From positions 1-64,000 of the forward strand of contig NZ_JAFBIO010000002.1 in assembly GCF_021531255.1 (NCBI RefSeq): a DNA stretch of 64,000 nucleotides. The letters run 5' to 3'. Source of the DNA: Allofournierella massiliensis. Its GTDB lineage: Bacteria; Bacillota; Clostridia; Oscillospirales; Ruminococcaceae. Shown here in pieces: positions 8,097 through 16,279 of the stretch. The first letter of the stretch is position 1; the number at the start of each line of letters is the position of its first letter. The notes under the pieces are model-generated. The model was not told where the DNA came from, did not search any database, and was given only the letters and a program-made list of their open reading frames with translations. The translations under genes and the position numbers were made by a program.

Positions 8097-8998
8097 GAGG
8101 CTCCAGTTTTCGTTATCTTTCCAAGCAGGGCCTCCACAGCCTGGTTGCCAACCGGCTGATGACCCTGGCCAGCGTGGGCGTGCTGACCGCCTGCCTGATT
8201 CTGGTGGGTGTGGCCACCCTGTTCAGCGCCAATGTGGACAGCCTGGTGGAATATCTGGGCGAGCAGAACGAGACGGTGGTGTACATCGGCAAGGATCTTT
8301 CCGAGGAGCAGATCGCCCAGGTGGATTCCCAGATCCGGGGTATCTCCGGTCTTTCGGCGGTCACCTATGTGTCCAAGGAAGAAGTGCTGGAAACCTATAA
8401 GGGTTATATGGAAGAATATGCTGTCCTGTTCGATGATTTTGAGGAGGACAACCCCTTCCGTGCCAACTATCGGGTGGTAGTGGAAGACCTGAACCAGCTG
8501 GATGAGATCGTAGCCCAGCTGGAAGCCATCGAGGGAGTGGAGGATGTGAGCCCGCCCACCGAGCTGGCCAGTGTCTTCCTCAGCATTCAGCGGGCCGTGA
8601 ATGTGGGCGGCTGGGTGCTGGTGGCGGTGCTGAGCCTGGTGAGCATTGTGGTTATCAGCAATACCATCCGCATCACCGTGTTTGCCCGCCGCAAGGAGAT
8701 CAGCATCATGAAGTATGTGGGCGCCACCAACGCCTTTATTCGCTGGCCCTTCTTTGTGGAGGGTATGAGTGTGGGCCTGATCGCTGCCCTGGTATCTTCC
8801 GGCGTGGTGATGGGGGCCTATGCAATTGTTCTGCACTATGCCGGCGATCTGAGCGGCTTCTGGAACAGCCTGCTGGGCGTATCCCTGCTGCCGCTTTCCC
8901 AGGTTTGGTACTGGCTGTTGGGGGGCTTTGCGGCTTTCGGCATCCTGATCGGCAGTCTGGGCACTGCCACATCCATCCATAAATATCTGGAGGTATAA
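8093..8998 (+). CDS. ftsX: Cell division protein FtsX
   Basis: This 301-residue protein has the FtsX plan: an N-terminal helix (about residues 20-43), an extracytoplasmic domain (about 45-165, including the PPTEL turn), then three helices with the conserved cytoplasmic FARRKEISIMKYVGAT segment that contacts FtsE. It passes conformational change to cell-wall hydrolases. Start ATG 8093 overlaps ftsE by 4 bases; the next gene begins one base after the stop, so all three are coupled. Confidence 0.96.
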   Translation: MRGSSFRYLSKQGLHSLVANRLMTLASVGVLTACLILVGVATLFSANVDSLVEYLGEQNETVVYIGKDLSEEQIAQVDSQIRGISGLSAVTYVSKEEVLETYKGYMEEYAVLFDDFEEDNPFRANYRVVVEDLNQLDEIVAQLEAIEGVEDVSPPTELASVFLSIQRAVNVGGWVLVAVLSLVSIVVISNTIRITVFARRKEISIMKYVGATNAFIRWPFFVEGMSVGLIAALVSSGVVMGAYAIVLHYAGDLSGFWNSLLGVSLLPLSQVWYWLLGGFAAFGILIGSLGTATSIHKYLEV

Positions 8999-8999
8999 C

Positions 9000-10292
9000 A
9001 TGCGCACCGAGAAAATCCGTGTCCGGATGCTGGCCGGCCTTTTGGCCGCGGGGCTGGTTCTCTCCCTGCCGGCAGGCGGCGCTCTCGCGTTGGGCGAGGG
9101 CACTTTTACCGAAGAAACCGTCAACTCTGACGCATTGGCCCAGGACCAGAATGTGCAGGATGCCAAGGAGAAAAAAGAGGCCCTGCAGAAGGAACTGGAT
9201 GCCCTGAACCAGCAGCTGGCCAATATCCAGGGAGATAAGAAAGAGGCCGAGGAAACCAAGGCCGCCCTGGAAAAGCAGAAGAACCTGATCACCCAGCAGA
9301 TCAGCGCCCTGATCTCCACCATTTCGGACGCGGAAGAGGCCGTGGCCCAGAAAGAGGAGGATATCCAGCGCACCCAGCAGGCCATTGAGGAAAAAGAAGC
9401 CGAGATCGACGAGCAGTGGGATGCCTTCAAGGACCAGATGGCGGCCATGCAGATGCTGAATGATACCGGCTATGTGGCCATGCTGGCCAATGTGAACAGC
9501 CTGTATCAGCTGCTCACCTTCTCCAACACCATGCAGGAGATCAGCCAGCAGGATACCGAGATTCTGGACAACATGAAGGCCCAGAAGGAAGAGCTGAACG
9601 AGCAGAAAGCCCAGCTGGACAAGGAAAAGCAGGAGCTGGAGGCAGCCAAGCAGGAGCTGGAAAGCCAGAAGAGCGAATTGGACGCAAAATCCGGCGAACT
9701 GGCCCAGAATATCAGCGCCACCAACCAGGAAATCAGCGACGCCCAGGCCAAAGAGCAGGCTCAGCAGCAGGTGGTGGACGCCAAGCAGAAGGAATACAAC
9801 CAGGCCGAGCAGGAGTATGAAAACGCGGTTCGGGCCGCCCTTTCCAACGCCCAGGGCAACGACACCAGCAACGACTTCACCAGCTCTCTCTTTGTCTGGC
9901 CTCTGCCCGGTTATCATGAGATCACCACCTATTTCGGTGAGACCCAGGATATCAACGGGTATATCAAATCCGGCCATAAGGGCATTGACGTGCGCACTGC
10001 CGGCGCCAGCCCGGCTATCCATGCGGCGGCTGGCGGCACGGTCACCGTTTCCACCTATAGTTCCAGCTACGGCAACTATGTGCTGATCTATCACGGGCAG
10101 GATGCGGACGGCAACGGCTACGCCACCCTATATGCTCATATGTCCAGCCGCGCGGTGAGCGAGGGCGAGACGGTGAGCGCCGATCAGACCATCGGGTATG
10201 TGGGTTCCACCGGCCTTTCCACCGGCATGCATCTGCATTTTGAGGTGCGTGTCAACGGCAACCCTGCGAACCCCTTCAACTATTTCAGTTAA
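9000..10292 (+). CDS. M23 peptidoglycan hydrolase or activator, EnvC/NlpD-like
   Basis: A signal peptide (about residues 1-31, ending ALA) is followed by a long coiled coil rich in E, K and Q (about 45-280) and a C-terminal LytM/M23 domain. The zinc residues of M23 are retained: H326 and D330 in GHKGIDV and H413 in HLHFEV, with YAHM between them, so it may be an active DD- or glycyl-endopeptidase, unlike E. coli EnvC. The coiled coil is the part that binds FtsX in homologues. It is co-transcribed with ftsEX (1-base gap). Confidence 0.9.
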   Translation: MRTEKIRVRMLAGLLAAGLVLSLPAGGALALGEGTFTEETVNSDALAQDQNVQDAKEKKEALQKELDALNQQLANIQGDKKEAEETKAALEKQKNLITQQISALISTISDAEEAVAQKEEDIQRTQQAIEEKEAEIDEQWDAFKDQMAAMQMLNDTGYVAMLANVNSLYQLLTFSNTMQEISQQDTEILDNMKAQKEELNEQKAQLDKEKQELEAAKQELESQKSELDAKSGELAQNISATNQEISDAQAKEQAQQQVVDAKQKEYNQAEQEYENAVRAALSNAQGNDTSNDFTSSLFVWPLPGYHEITTYFGETQDINGYIKSGHKGIDVRTAGASPAIHAAAGGTVTVSTYSSSYGNYVLIYHGQDADGNGYATLYAHMSSRAVSEGETVSADQTIGYVGSTGLSTGMHLHFEVRVNGNPANPFNYFS

Positions 10293-10324
10293 GCCAAGTC
10301 CCATAGAAAAGAAGGTAACACTCC

Positions 10325-10423
10325 ATGAAACAAACTCGCCTGTGGGTACGCCTGGTCTGCCTGCTGATCGCAGTGCTGATGATTTTCAGCCTGGGGGTCA
10401 GCGTAGTCTGGCAGCTGCTGTAA
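10325..10423 (+). CDS. 32-residue single-helix membrane peptide
   Basis: ATG 10325 to TAA 10423 encodes 32 residues beginning MKQTRLWVRLV, with one hydrophobic helix (about residues 9-32) after a positively charged start. AGAAGGTAAC sits before the start at usable spacing. It lies between the M23 gene and the S41 gene in the same direction, so it may belong to the FtsEX-M23-S41 unit. I do not recognise a family; the charge pattern predicts the N-terminus in the cytoplasm. Confidence 0.55.
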   Translation: MKQTRLWVRLVCLLIAVLMIFSLGVSVVWQLL

Positions 10424-10478
10424 AGAAGGGCAGTACTGTGAGAAGGACCCGACCTTATTTTGCGGCAGGGGGAAGAGA

Positions 10479-11789
10479 ATGAACAAGAAAATATCTGTCA
10501 GCCTGGCCATTACGGTGGCTTTGCTGGCCATGACCGTTACGTTTTCCATCACCATGATCGTGGCTATGCGCATGTTCGACAACCAGGTCCAGAGCGTGCA
10601 GGAAAAAGAGAGCATGTACGGCAAGCTCTCGGAGATCGACAAATTCGTCCGTGCCAATTATTACGGCGAGATCAATGACGACACCCTGTATGATACCATC
10701 GCCTCGGGGTATATCCTGGGGCTGGGCGACCGGTATGCCACCTACTACACTGCCAAGGCTTTCACCGAGCTGCAGGATATGCAGAACGGAAAGATCATGG
10801 GCATTGGCGTGGATGTGATCAAGGACACCTCCGGCGCTGCCCGCATCACCAAGGTGTATGCCGATTCGCCCGCCGACCAGATGGGTATGGAGATGGACGG
10901 CTTCATCACAGCCATTGACGGGGTGGAGGTCAAGGGCCTCACCCGGGACAATGTGATCAGCCGCCTGCGGGGCGAAGCCGGTACCACCGTGAAGGTCACC
11001 TATCTGACTCCCTCCAACGAGGAGCAGGAGCTGGAAGTCACCCGTGCCCAGTACAGCACCCCCAGTGTGGAATATCAGCTGCTGGCCGGCAACCGGGGTT
11101 ATATCAAGATCACCGCTTTCAACAACAATACGCCCTCGGAACTGAGCTATGCGGTGAGCCAGCTGCAGAATACCGGCGCTACCGGCCTGGTGCTGGACGT
11201 GCGCAACAACAGCGGCGATGTGATCAGCGCCGCCGAACAGTGCATTGATATCCTGTGCGGCGAAGGCGTTGTGGCCAGCGCCGAGTACAAGGACGGCACC
11301 ATCGAAACACTTTATGAGAGCGACGAAAATCAGGTGAGCATTCCCCTGGTCTGCCTGGTGAATGGCTCCACAGCCAGAGGGGCGGAACTGTTTGCCGCTA
11401 CCCTGCGGGATATGAACGGGGCCCAGATCGTGGGCGTCAAGACCATGGGCAAGGGGATGCTGCAGGCCGAGCCGGAAAAGCTCAGCGACGGCAGCGCCAT
11501 TGTGATCACGGTGGCAAAACTTCTCACCAGCCAGGGCGACAGCTTTGACGGGGTGGGCGTAACGCCGGATGTGGAAAGCGCCCTCACCGCCGACGAGGAG
11601 CAGATGTCCTATGCCCTGACGGTGGACACCGACCCGCAGATCCAGCGCTCGCTGGAGGTGCTTTCCGGCATGATCGGCGATGAGACCGGCGACTCTTCGT
11701 CGGAATCTTCTTCCGAGGCATCCTCGGAGACAGCTGATTCCCAGCAAACCGCTGAGGATGATGCCAGCGAAACCAGCGAGGAGGGCTGA
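10479..11789 (+). CDS. S41 (CtpA-type) peptidase homologue lacking the catalytic serine
   Basis: The 436-residue protein has a membrane anchor (about 8-30), the S41 helical start, a PDZ domain (about 100-185, with GIGVDV and SPADQMG), and the tail-protease domain. Compared with E. coli Tsp (S430, D441, K455), the lysine (K325 in GKGMLQ) and the aspartate 14 residues before it are kept without gaps, but the serine position is arginine R300 (NGSTARGAELF). The DLRxNxGG motif is also altered to DVRNNSGD. A tail of about 40 residues rich in S, E and D ends the protein. It may be an inactive binding or scaffold homologue, or carry a recent mutation. GCAGGGGGAAGAG precedes ATG 10479. Confidence 0.88.
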   Translation: MNKKISVSLAITVALLAMTVTFSITMIVAMRMFDNQVQSVQEKESMYGKLSEIDKFVRANYYGEINDDTLYDTIASGYILGLGDRYATYYTAKAFTELQDMQNGKIMGIGVDVIKDTSGAARITKVYADSPADQMGMEMDGFITAIDGVEVKGLTRDNVISRLRGEAGTTVKVTYLTPSNEEQELEVTRAQYSTPSVEYQLLAGNRGYIKITAFNNNTPSELSYAVSQLQNTGATGLVLDVRNNSGDVISAAEQCIDILCGEGVVASAEYKDGTIETLYESDENQVSIPLVCLVNGSTARGAELFAATLRDMNGAQIVGVKTMGKGMLQAEPEKLSDGSAIVITVAKLLTSQGDSFDGVGVTPDVESALTADEEQMSYALTVDTDPQIQRSLEVLSGMIGDETGDSSSESSSEASSETADSQQTAEDDASETSEEG

Positions 11790-11818
11790 CAGGTTTCAGC
11801 CCGTGAAAGGAAAGACCC

Positions 11819-12673
11819 ATGCCCAAACTCACCGACGTCAGTACCATACGGGATCTGTGTGCCCGGTATGATTTTTCCCTGTCCAAGGGGTTTGGGCAGA
11901 ACTTTATCGTGAACCCCGGCGTCTGCCCCAAAATCGTGGAGGCGGCGGGCATCGACAAAAGCTGGGGCGTGCTGGAAGTGGGCCCCGGCATTGGGGTCCT
12001 CACCCGGGAACTGGCCCAGCGGGCCGGCAAGGTGGTGGCCGTGGAGGTGGACGAGCGTCTGCCTGCCCTGCTGCAAGAGACCATGGCCGGCTGCGAAAAC
12101 TTCCGCCTGGTGATGGGGGATGTGCTGAAGATCGACCTGGCATCCCTGCTGCGGGAAGAATTCGGTGAAATGCCGGTGGCGGTCTGCGCCAACCTGCCCT
12201 ACTACATCACCAGCCCCATCCTGATGCGCCTGCTGGAGGAAAAATTGCCCATCCGCCATATCACCGTGATGGTGCAGAAGGAAGCGGCAGAGCGGATCAC
12301 CGCCGCCCCTGGTACCCGCCTGGCGGGGGCCATCAGCTACGGGGTGTATTACTATGCCGAGCCCAGACTGCTCTTCCATGTGCAGCCGGGCAGCTTTTAC
12401 CCGCCTCCCAAGGTGACCAGTTCGGTGATCCAGCTGAAGATCCGGCCCCGGCCGGCGGTGGATACCCCGGATGAAGCTGGGCTGTTCCGCCTGGTGCGGG
12501 CAGCTTTCAGTCAGCGCCGCAAAACCGCCGCCAATTCGGTGGCTTCCGGCCTGGGGGTGGAAAAAGCCCGGGTGGCAAAGGCTCTGGAACAGGCGGGCCT
12601 GCCCGCCGCCGTCCGGCCTGAACAGCTGACCCTGGAAGACTTCTGCGCCCTGCAGAAGGCCCTGGAAAATTGA
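11819..12673 (+). CDS. rsmA: 16S rRNA (adenine1518/1519-N6)-dimethyltransferase
   Basis: This 284-residue KsgA/RsmA enzyme shows the GFGQNFI substrate motif, the SAM-binding EVGPGIGVLT, the acidic VEVDE strand end, and the catalytic NLPYYITSP. It dimethylates two adjacent adenines in helix 45 of 16S rRNA during small-subunit maturation. ATG 11819 follows GAAAGGAAAGACCC. Its stop lies inside the -35 box of the tRNA promoter. Confidence 0.96.
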   Translation: MPKLTDVSTIRDLCARYDFSLSKGFGQNFIVNPGVCPKIVEAAGIDKSWGVLEVGPGIGVLTRELAQRAGKVVAVEVDERLPALLQETMAGCENFRLVMGDVLKIDLASLLREEFGEMPVAVCANLPYYITSPILMRLLEEKLPIRHITVMVQKEAAERITAAPGTRLAGAISYGVYYYAEPRLLFHVQPGSFYPPPKVTSSVIQLKIRPRPAVDTPDEAGLFRLVRAAFSQRRKTAANSVASGLGVEKARVAKALEQAGLPAAVRPEQLTLEDFCALQKALEN

Positions 12674-12699
12674 CAAGACCGACCGGTATGTGCTATCAT
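12670..12699 (+). promoter_or_regulatory. Promoter of the tRNA-Thr gene
   Basis: Consensus TTGACA (12670-12675) overlaps the rsmA stop codon; an 18-base spacer leads to TATCAT (12694-12699), 28 bases before the mature tRNA end. Confidence 0.8.
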
Positions 12700-12727
12700 A
12701 TCCTTTGCCGAGAGAGTTTGGCGGCAA

Positions 12728-12802
12728 GCTGGTTTAGCACAGTGGTAGTGCAGCTGATTTGTAATCAGCAGGTCGGGGGTTCAAATCCGTCAACCAGCTC
12801 CA
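12728..12802 (+). tRNA. tRNA-Thr (anticodon TGT), CCA encoded
   Basis: The cloverleaf has acceptor GCTGGTT/AACCAGC, D-stem GCAC/GTGC, and anticodon stem GCTGA/TCAGC with loop TTTGTAA, giving anticodon TGT, which reads ACA. The discriminator is T73 and CCA is encoded. The T-stem GGGGG/CCGTC has a G:T wobble and a central G51:G63 mismatch, which is unusual for an active tRNA. It is a single-gene unit with its own promoter and terminator. Confidence 0.92.
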
Positions 12803-12843
12803 AAAAGTCATGTGAGGAGGATTTTCCTGACATGACTTTTTTG
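12803..12843 (+). terminator. Terminator of tRNA-Thr
   Basis: AGTCATGT (12806-12813) pairs with ACATGACT (12830-12837), preceded by A4 and followed by T6. Confidence 0.85.
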
Positions 12844-12901
12844 TTTAGAACTCAGATATAAACCAGGCAGACCATACCTGCCCGGCAAGGGAGGTAGCAA
12901 A

Positions 12902-14293
12902 ATGCATCACGATCAGACAGACGCGCTGGGTACCCAGCCCATAGGCCGGCTTTTGCTGCGTTTGGCGGCGCCCGCCATTGCCGCCCAGATCATCAACCTG
13001 CTCTACAATCTGGTAGACCGGATGTATATCGGCCATATTGCCGAGATCGGCAAGCTGGCTCTTACCGGGGTGGGGGTATGCCTGCCCCTCACCATGCTGA
13101 TTTCCGCCTTTGCCGCGCTGGTGGGCATGGGCGCCGCGCCCCGGGCTTCCATCTTCCTGGGCAAGGGCGAAAAGGATCAGGCCGAAGAAGTCCTGGGCAA
13201 CTCGGTCACCCTGCTGGTTCTGGTTTCGGTGGTGCTCACGGCGGTATTCCAGATCTTTGCCCGGGATATGCTGCTGTTCTTCGGGGCCAGCGAAAACACC
13301 ATCGGCTATGCCATGGAATATGTGCGCATCTACACCGCCGGCACCCTATTTGTGCAGTGCACCCTGGGCCTGAACGCCTTTATCAGCGCACAGGGCTTTT
13401 CCGGGGTGAGCATGGCCACCGTGCTGATCGGCGCGGTGCTGAACATCATCCTGGACCCCATCTTCATCTTTGGGCTGAACATGGGGGTACAGGGCGCGGC
13501 TCTGGCCACCATCATCTCCCAGGCGGTATCCATGCTCTGGATCCTGAAATTCCTTACCGGCCCCAAGACCACGCTGCGGATCCGCCGCCGGTATCTGGCC
13601 CTGAAAAAGCAGGTGGTCCTGCCCTCGGTGGCGCTGGGTCTGGCTCCCTTTGTGATGCAGTCCACCGAGAGCATCATCTCCATCTGCTTCAATGAATCCC
13701 TGCTGCGGTACGGGGGCGACCTGGCTGTGGGCGCCATGACCATCCTCACCAGTGTCAACCAGTTTTCCATGCTGCCCCTTACCGGCCTGACCCAGGGCGC
13801 CCAGCCCATCTTGAGCTATAACTTCGGTGCCTGCAACCCGGAGCGGGTGAAAAAGACCTTCCGGCTGCTGCTCATTTGCTGCCTGACCTTTTCCTGCACC
13901 CTCTGGGCGGCCGCCATGTCTTTCCCCCAGATCTTTGTAAAGATCTTCAACAATGACCCGGAACTGGTGGAATTTGCCTCCCATGCCCTGCGGCTGTATA
14001 TGGCGGCCATGCTGGTATTCGGCGCTCAGATCGCCTGCCAGCAGACCTTTATTGCCCTGGGCAACGCCAAGTGCGCCCTGTTCCTGGCCATGCTGCGCAA
14101 GCTCTTCCTGCTGGTGCCCCTGATCTATATCATGCCCCTCATCCTGCCCTGGGATAAGACCACCGCGGTCTTCCTGGCGGAACCGGTGGCCGATATCCTG
14201 GCCGTGACCACCACCGTGACCCTGTTTGCCTTCCAGTTCAAAAAGGCCATGCGCCGGATGCAGGAGGGCCCCAACGGAGAGTGGGACCACTGA
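12902..14293 (+). CDS. MATE-family multidrug/Na+ efflux transporter
   Basis: This 463-residue membrane protein has about 12 hydrophobic helices in two homologous halves, typical of MatE domains. The second half opens with the family pattern PLTGLTQGAQPILSYNFGA. Such proteins export cationic drugs or metabolites in exchange for Na+ or H+; the substrate cannot be told from sequence. AAGGGAGGTAGCAAA precedes ATG 12902. The gene stands alone between terminators. Confidence 0.9.
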   Translation: MHHDQTDALGTQPIGRLLLRLAAPAIAAQIINLLYNLVDRMYIGHIAEIGKLALTGVGVCLPLTMLISAFAALVGMGAAPRASIFLGKGEKDQAEEVLGNSVTLLVLVSVVLTAVFQIFARDMLLFFGASENTIGYAMEYVRIYTAGTLFVQCTLGLNAFISAQGFSGVSMATVLIGAVLNIILDPIFIFGLNMGVQGAALATIISQAVSMLWILKFLTGPKTTLRIRRRYLALKKQVVLPSVALGLAPFVMQSTESIISICFNESLLRYGGDLAVGAMTILTSVNQFSMLPLTGLTQGAQPILSYNFGACNPERVKKTFRLLLICCLTFSCTLWAAAMSFPQIFVKIFNNDPELVEFASHALRLYMAAMLVFGAQIACQQTFIALGNAKCALFLAMLRKLFLLVPLIYIMPLILPWDKTTAVFLAEPVADILAVTTTVTLFAFQFKKAMRRMQEGPNGEWDH

Positions 14294-14298
14294 ATCCT

Positions 14299-14335
14299 GA
14301 AAAAAGCCCCCTGCGAAAACGCCGGGGGCTTTTTA
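14299..14335. terminator. Bidirectional terminator after the MATE gene
   Basis: AAAAAGCCCCC pairs with GGGGGCTTTTT across a 12-base loop. The A/T runs on both sides let it serve the MATE gene and the convergent XRE gene. Confidence 0.85.
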
Positions 14336-14371
14336 TGGTTTCTCAGCCGGGGTGAAAGAGGGTATCCACCG

Positions 14372-14533
14372 TCAGCCCAGAGCCTTCGCCAGGGCAAAGG
14401 CCAGGGCCAGGGTAGGGTCATACTTGTTGTTTTCGATGGCGTTGATGGTCTGGCGGGATACTCCGCACTGTTTGGCAAGCTCTTCCTGGGAAAGCCCCAG
14501 CTCCTTACGCCGGGTGCGGATACAGTTTTCCAT
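14372..14533 (-). CDS. XRE-type HTH regulator, last residues frameshifted
   Basis: The 53-residue product is a small Cro/C1-type HTH protein (LGLSQEELAKQCGVSRQTIN, then AIENNKYDPTLALAFALAKALG). It stops just after KALG, while the next frame continues LTVDTLFHPG and stops at 14343; family members end with this kind of segment. One base therefore seems to be missing in the GGG run at 14376-14378. The DNA-binding helices are intact, so the short form may still work. ATG 14533 follows the stop of the membrane protein by one base. Such pairs of small HTH and membrane proteins are common in Clostridia, but their role is unclear. Confidence 0.75.
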   Translation of the reverse strand: MENCIRTRRKELGLSQEELAKQCGVSRQTINAIENNKYDPTLALAFALAKALG

Positions 14534-14534
14534 C

Positions 14535-14843
14535 TCAGCCCCCCAGCTTTCTGCGGAAATAGAGCAGGACAACATAATAGGTGATGCCGGTGACCACCAG
14601 ATGTACCAGGGGATTGATGGACATGACCTGGGCACGCACAAAGGTCTCGATCACTTCCAGCATCAGCGCGCCGCTGGTGGCCAGCAGGGTGTAGGCGCTG
14701 GCCTTCCACACCACCAGCTGGCCCCGCTCGTCCCCCGGGTGCAGCAGGGTGAAGAGCATGTACAGATCCAGCCCTATAAAAATCAACAGCACCGATAAAA
14801 ACAGGGCGACCGCGCCCCAGCTCATCATGCCTGCGGTATTCAT
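14535..14843 (-). CDS. Small membrane protein paired with XRE regulator
   Basis: This 102-residue protein has about three to four hydrophobic segments and a charged loop near residue 37 (HPGDERGQ). GAAAGGAGTGGCAG precedes ATG 14843. It sits directly upstream of, and nearly touches, the XRE gene, so the HTH protein probably controls both. I do not recognise a named domain. Confidence 0.7.
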   Translation of the reverse strand: MNTAGMMSWGAVALFLSVLLIFIGLDLYMLFTLLHPGDERGQLVVWKASAYTLLATSGALMLEVIETFVRAQVMSINPLVHLVVTGITYYVVLLYFRRKLGG

Positions 14844-14879
14844 CTGCCACTCCTTTCACCGGCCAGGCCGGCCCTAAAA

Positions 14880-14898
14880 TGTCAAAAACTTTTTACAG
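14880..14898. promoter_or_regulatory. Imperfect dyad upstream of the XRE operon
   Basis: TGTCAAAAA faces TTTTTACA in an imperfect inverted repeat 37 bases upstream of the membrane-protein start. It resembles the dyad at 14926-14943, so both may be sites for the XRE protein. Confidence 0.45.
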
Positions 14899-14915
14899 TT
14901 TCAGGACAACAGAAG

Positions 14916-14953
14916 CCCCTGGAAATGTCAAGATTTTTTGACACTTTCAGGGG
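14916..14953. promoter_or_regulatory. Large dyad between XRE operon and amylase gene
   Basis: A core TGTCAA-6-TTGACA (14926-14943) is extended to 16-base arms (CCCCTG..AA.TGTCAA) with two mismatches. It may be an operator for the XRE protein or part of the amylase 3' end; no T-tract follows on the amylase strand. Confidence 0.45.
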
Positions 14954-14966
14954 CCGCAGACAAAAT

Positions 14967-16277
14967 TCAGGATTCGGTTTTCCAGTAAAAACAGCTGTAG
15001 GGGGGCAGCAGGCTGCCGCCGCCAAAGTCGTGCTGCCGGCCGGTGATCAGATCCCATCCCAGGCCCGAGCGGGCGTCAAAGTGGGCAGTGAAGGGATTGG
15101 CGTCTCCATTGATGGCCACGATTACCCGCTGGCCCTGGGCCTCCCGCTCAAAGACCAATTGCCGGGGCTGGGTAAGCAGGGGACGATAGGAACCGTGGCA
15201 AAGGGCTGGGCTTTCCCGGTGGGCCCTGGCCAGCTGACTCAGCCACCGGGTCTGCTCATTGGCCTGGGGTTTTTCCAGGGCGGGGCGCAGGGCCGGGTCG
15301 CCGTCCTTTTTGTCGCCGGCCATTCCCCATTCGCTGCCGTAGTACAGGCAGGGCACCCCCGGCATCCCGAAGAGCAGGCCATACAGGGCCGGCAGCTGGT
15401 TGGCATCCTTTAAAAGGGTGGCGATCCGGCTCACATCATGGTTGTCGGCAAAGTTCAGCAGGTGTTTGCCCCGGTAAAGGCACCAGTTTTCGGGCCCGAA
15501 CTGGCGGTTCAGGCTGTAGCCGATCTCGTGCATGTTCCCCTCGTTGAAGCTGGAATACAGGCCCTTATAGCACTCATAATTGGTCACCGAGTGGCAGGCC
15601 CGGTCGTTCATCCAGCGGTTATAATCCCCGTGGAGGGTCTCACCAATCAGCACAAATTCCGGCTTAAGGGTGTCGGTGTGGCGGCGCAGGGCAGCCAGAA
15701 AGCCCTCGTCCAGGCAGTAGGCCACATCCAGCCGCAGCCCGTCGATCCCGTATTCCTCTATCCACCGGTCCACCACGCCCAGCAGATATTCCACCACAGC
15801 GGGATTTTTCAGGTTCAGTTTGACCAGCTCATAGCAGCCCTCCCAGGCTTCGTACCAGAAGCCGTCGTTATAGGGGCTGTTGCCGTCAAAGGAGAGGCAG
15901 AACCAATCCTTATAGGGGCTATCCCATTTTTTCTCCTGCACATCCCGGAACGCCCAGAACCCCCGGCCCACATGGTTGAATACCCCGTCCAGCACCACCC
16001 GCAGCCCGGCCTGGTGGAAAGCGCCGCATACCTGCTGCAGATCCTCCCGGGTGCCCAGGCGGCAATCCACCTGCAGGTAATCCCGGGTATCATAGCCGTG
16101 GGCGTCGCTCTCAAACAAGGGGTTCAGCAGTACCGCCGTGGCCCCCAGAGACCGGATGTGTTCCACCCAATCCAGCAGACGCAGAAGCCGGTGGGCGGGC
16201 TGCCCGTCATTCTGCAGGGGGGCGCCGCAGAGCCCCAGGGGATAGATCTGATACAGGACTGCTTGTTCATACCACAT
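14967..16277 (-). CDS. GH13 alpha-amylase family enzyme
   Basis: The 436-residue protein has the four GH13 regions: DGVFNH (D97-H102), GLRLDVA with nucleophile D184, IGET with acid/base E213, and FADNHD with stabiliser D281. There is no signal peptide, so it is intracellular. An N-terminal carbohydrate-binding or neopullulanase-type domain is absent, and the C-terminal beta domain is short (about residues 355-436). It probably hydrolyses maltodextrins or cyclomaltodextrins. ATG 16277 follows AGGAGAAATAAAT; a longer reading upstream would overlap the neighbouring gene. The membrane-protein gene upstream ends two bases before it. Confidence 0.9.
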   Translation of the reverse strand: MWYEQAVLYQIYPLGLCGAPLQNDGQPAHRLLRLLDWVEHIRSLGATAVLLNPLFESDAHGYDTRDYLQVDCRLGTREDLQQVCGAFHQAGLRVVLDGVFNHVGRGFWAFRDVQEKKWDSPYKDWFCLSFDGNSPYNDGFWYEAWEGCYELVKLNLKNPAVVEYLLGVVDRWIEEYGIDGLRLDVAYCLDEGFLAALRRHTDTLKPEFVLIGETLHGDYNRWMNDRACHSVTNYECYKGLYSSFNEGNMHEIGYSLNRQFGPENWCLYRGKHLLNFADNHDVSRIATLLKDANQLPALYGLLFGMPGVPCLYYGSEWGMAGDKKDGDPALRPALEKPQANEQTRWLSQLARAHRESPALCHGSYRPLLTQPRQLVFEREAQGQRVIVAINGDANPFTAHFDARSGLGWDLITGRQHDFGGGSLLPPYSCFYWKTES

Positions 16278-16279
16278 AT

